Shown in pieces: positions 6,634 to 6,852 of a stretch of DNA of 6,852 nucleotides. The notes under the pieces were generated by a model that made no database searches, was not told the origin of the DNA, and was given only the letters and a program-made list of their open reading frames with translations. This DNA comes from Ferruginibacter sp. (GTDB taxonomy: Bacteria; Bacteroidota; Bacteroidia; Chitinophagales; Chitinophagaceae): the NCBI GenBank assembly GCA_025357775.1, contig JANXOQ010000043.1:1-6852 (forward strand), given 5' to 3'. Made by a program: the position numbers and the translations under genes. How positions within the stretch are numbered: the first letter of the stretch is position 1; each line of letters starts with the position of its first letter.

Positions 6634-6852
6634 TTAAAGCCCCATAGCAGCTTGTTTCATTTGGTAAGCAATTTCGTTACCAAGGTATTTATCTATTCTA
6701 TTTTCTAAAATATAAATAAGTGGAGTAAGTATAATGGCTACCAAGCATTTGTAAATGTAATTTACTAAACAAATAGCTAAAACTAGCTGAAAAGACCAAT
6801 CATTGCCTATATAAAATGCTATAAATAAAACGATAAAACTATCTACCAATTG
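6634..6852 (-). CDS. yhhQ: Queuosine precursor transporter, YhhQ/DUF165 family (C-terminal part)
   Basis: The frame is open to the window edge and encodes the last 72 residues, ending at a TAA stop at 6634-6636. It begins QLVDSFIVLFIAFYIG; the TTG at 6847-6849 is an internal leucine codon, not a start. The QLVDS motif, the helix after it, and NYIYK...LTPLIYILENRIDKYLG match the C-terminus of the YhhQ (DUF165) family. Those are inner-membrane proteins of roughly 220-235 residues that import queuosine precursors such as preQ0/preQ1 for the tRNA wobble modification. Two membrane helices are visible (about residues 6-16 extended, and 23-47 with a break), then a short amphipathic cytoplasmic-type tail ending QMKQAAMGL. 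About two thirds of the protein lies beyond the window. It is co-oriented with the large surface-protein gene but 234 bp away, with no functional link visible. Confidence 0.85.
   Translation of the reverse strand, partial: QLVDSFIVLFIAFYIGNDWSFQLVLAICLVNYIYKCLVAIILTPLIYILENRIDKYLGNEIAYQMKQAAMGL

Noticed and set aside
6634..6849. Treating the TTG at 6847-6849 as the start of a 71-residue protein
   Set aside because: The frame continues to the window edge with a CAA codon giving QLVDS, a family motif, so this is the truncated end of a longer transporter.

Overview
The window looks like AT-rich chromosomal DNA from a member of the Bacteroidota. A Chitinophagaceae or related lineage is my best guess, from resemblance only. 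The basis is a giant secreted protein ending in a type IX secretion (T9SS) sorting domain, a Bacteroidota-style fibronectin-III-like segment just before that domain, no Shine-Dalgarno motif at its start, and a neighbouring transporter fragment with family-typical motifs.

Layout from left to right: (1) At 1-168 lies a tandem array of eight 21-bp units that starts at or before the window edge. Its core, TTCGACAAGCTCAG, resembles a short repeat common between genes in many environmental genomes. (2) Positions 169-333 form an AT-rich gap. It holds a weak hairpin and, at 279-309, a strong intrinsic terminator with a perfect 9-bp stem, oriented to end transcription of the large minus-strand gene. 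(3) Positions 334-6399 on the minus strand hold one gene for a 2021-residue exported protein. In order it has a signal peptide, about 1,200 residues of cysteine-containing DUF11-like beta-sandwich repeats with an acidic calcium-loop-like insertion, a Trp-rich Bacteroidota surface-protein segment, a cysteine-free C-terminal third, an FN3-like segment and a T9SS type A sorting domain. (4) Positions 6400-6633 are an AT-rich intergenic stretch with at most a weak promoter candidate and a weak hairpin. (5) Positions 6634-6852 on the minus strand hold the C-terminal 72 residues of a YhhQ/DUF165-family queuosine precursor transporter, cut by the window edge.

Both genes run right to left, but 234 bp separate them and their functions are unrelated: one is an inner-membrane transporter for a tRNA-modification precursor, the other a secreted surface or adhesin-like protein. 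I see no evidence of an operon. The other open frames inside 334-6399 are shadows of the large gene. I found no RNA gene, CRISPR array, insertion sequence or defence system, and no convincing new multi-gene system. The points most worth a second look are the 21-bp array and the architecture of the large protein: its cysteine partition, its diverged repeats and a compact five-cysteine cluster.
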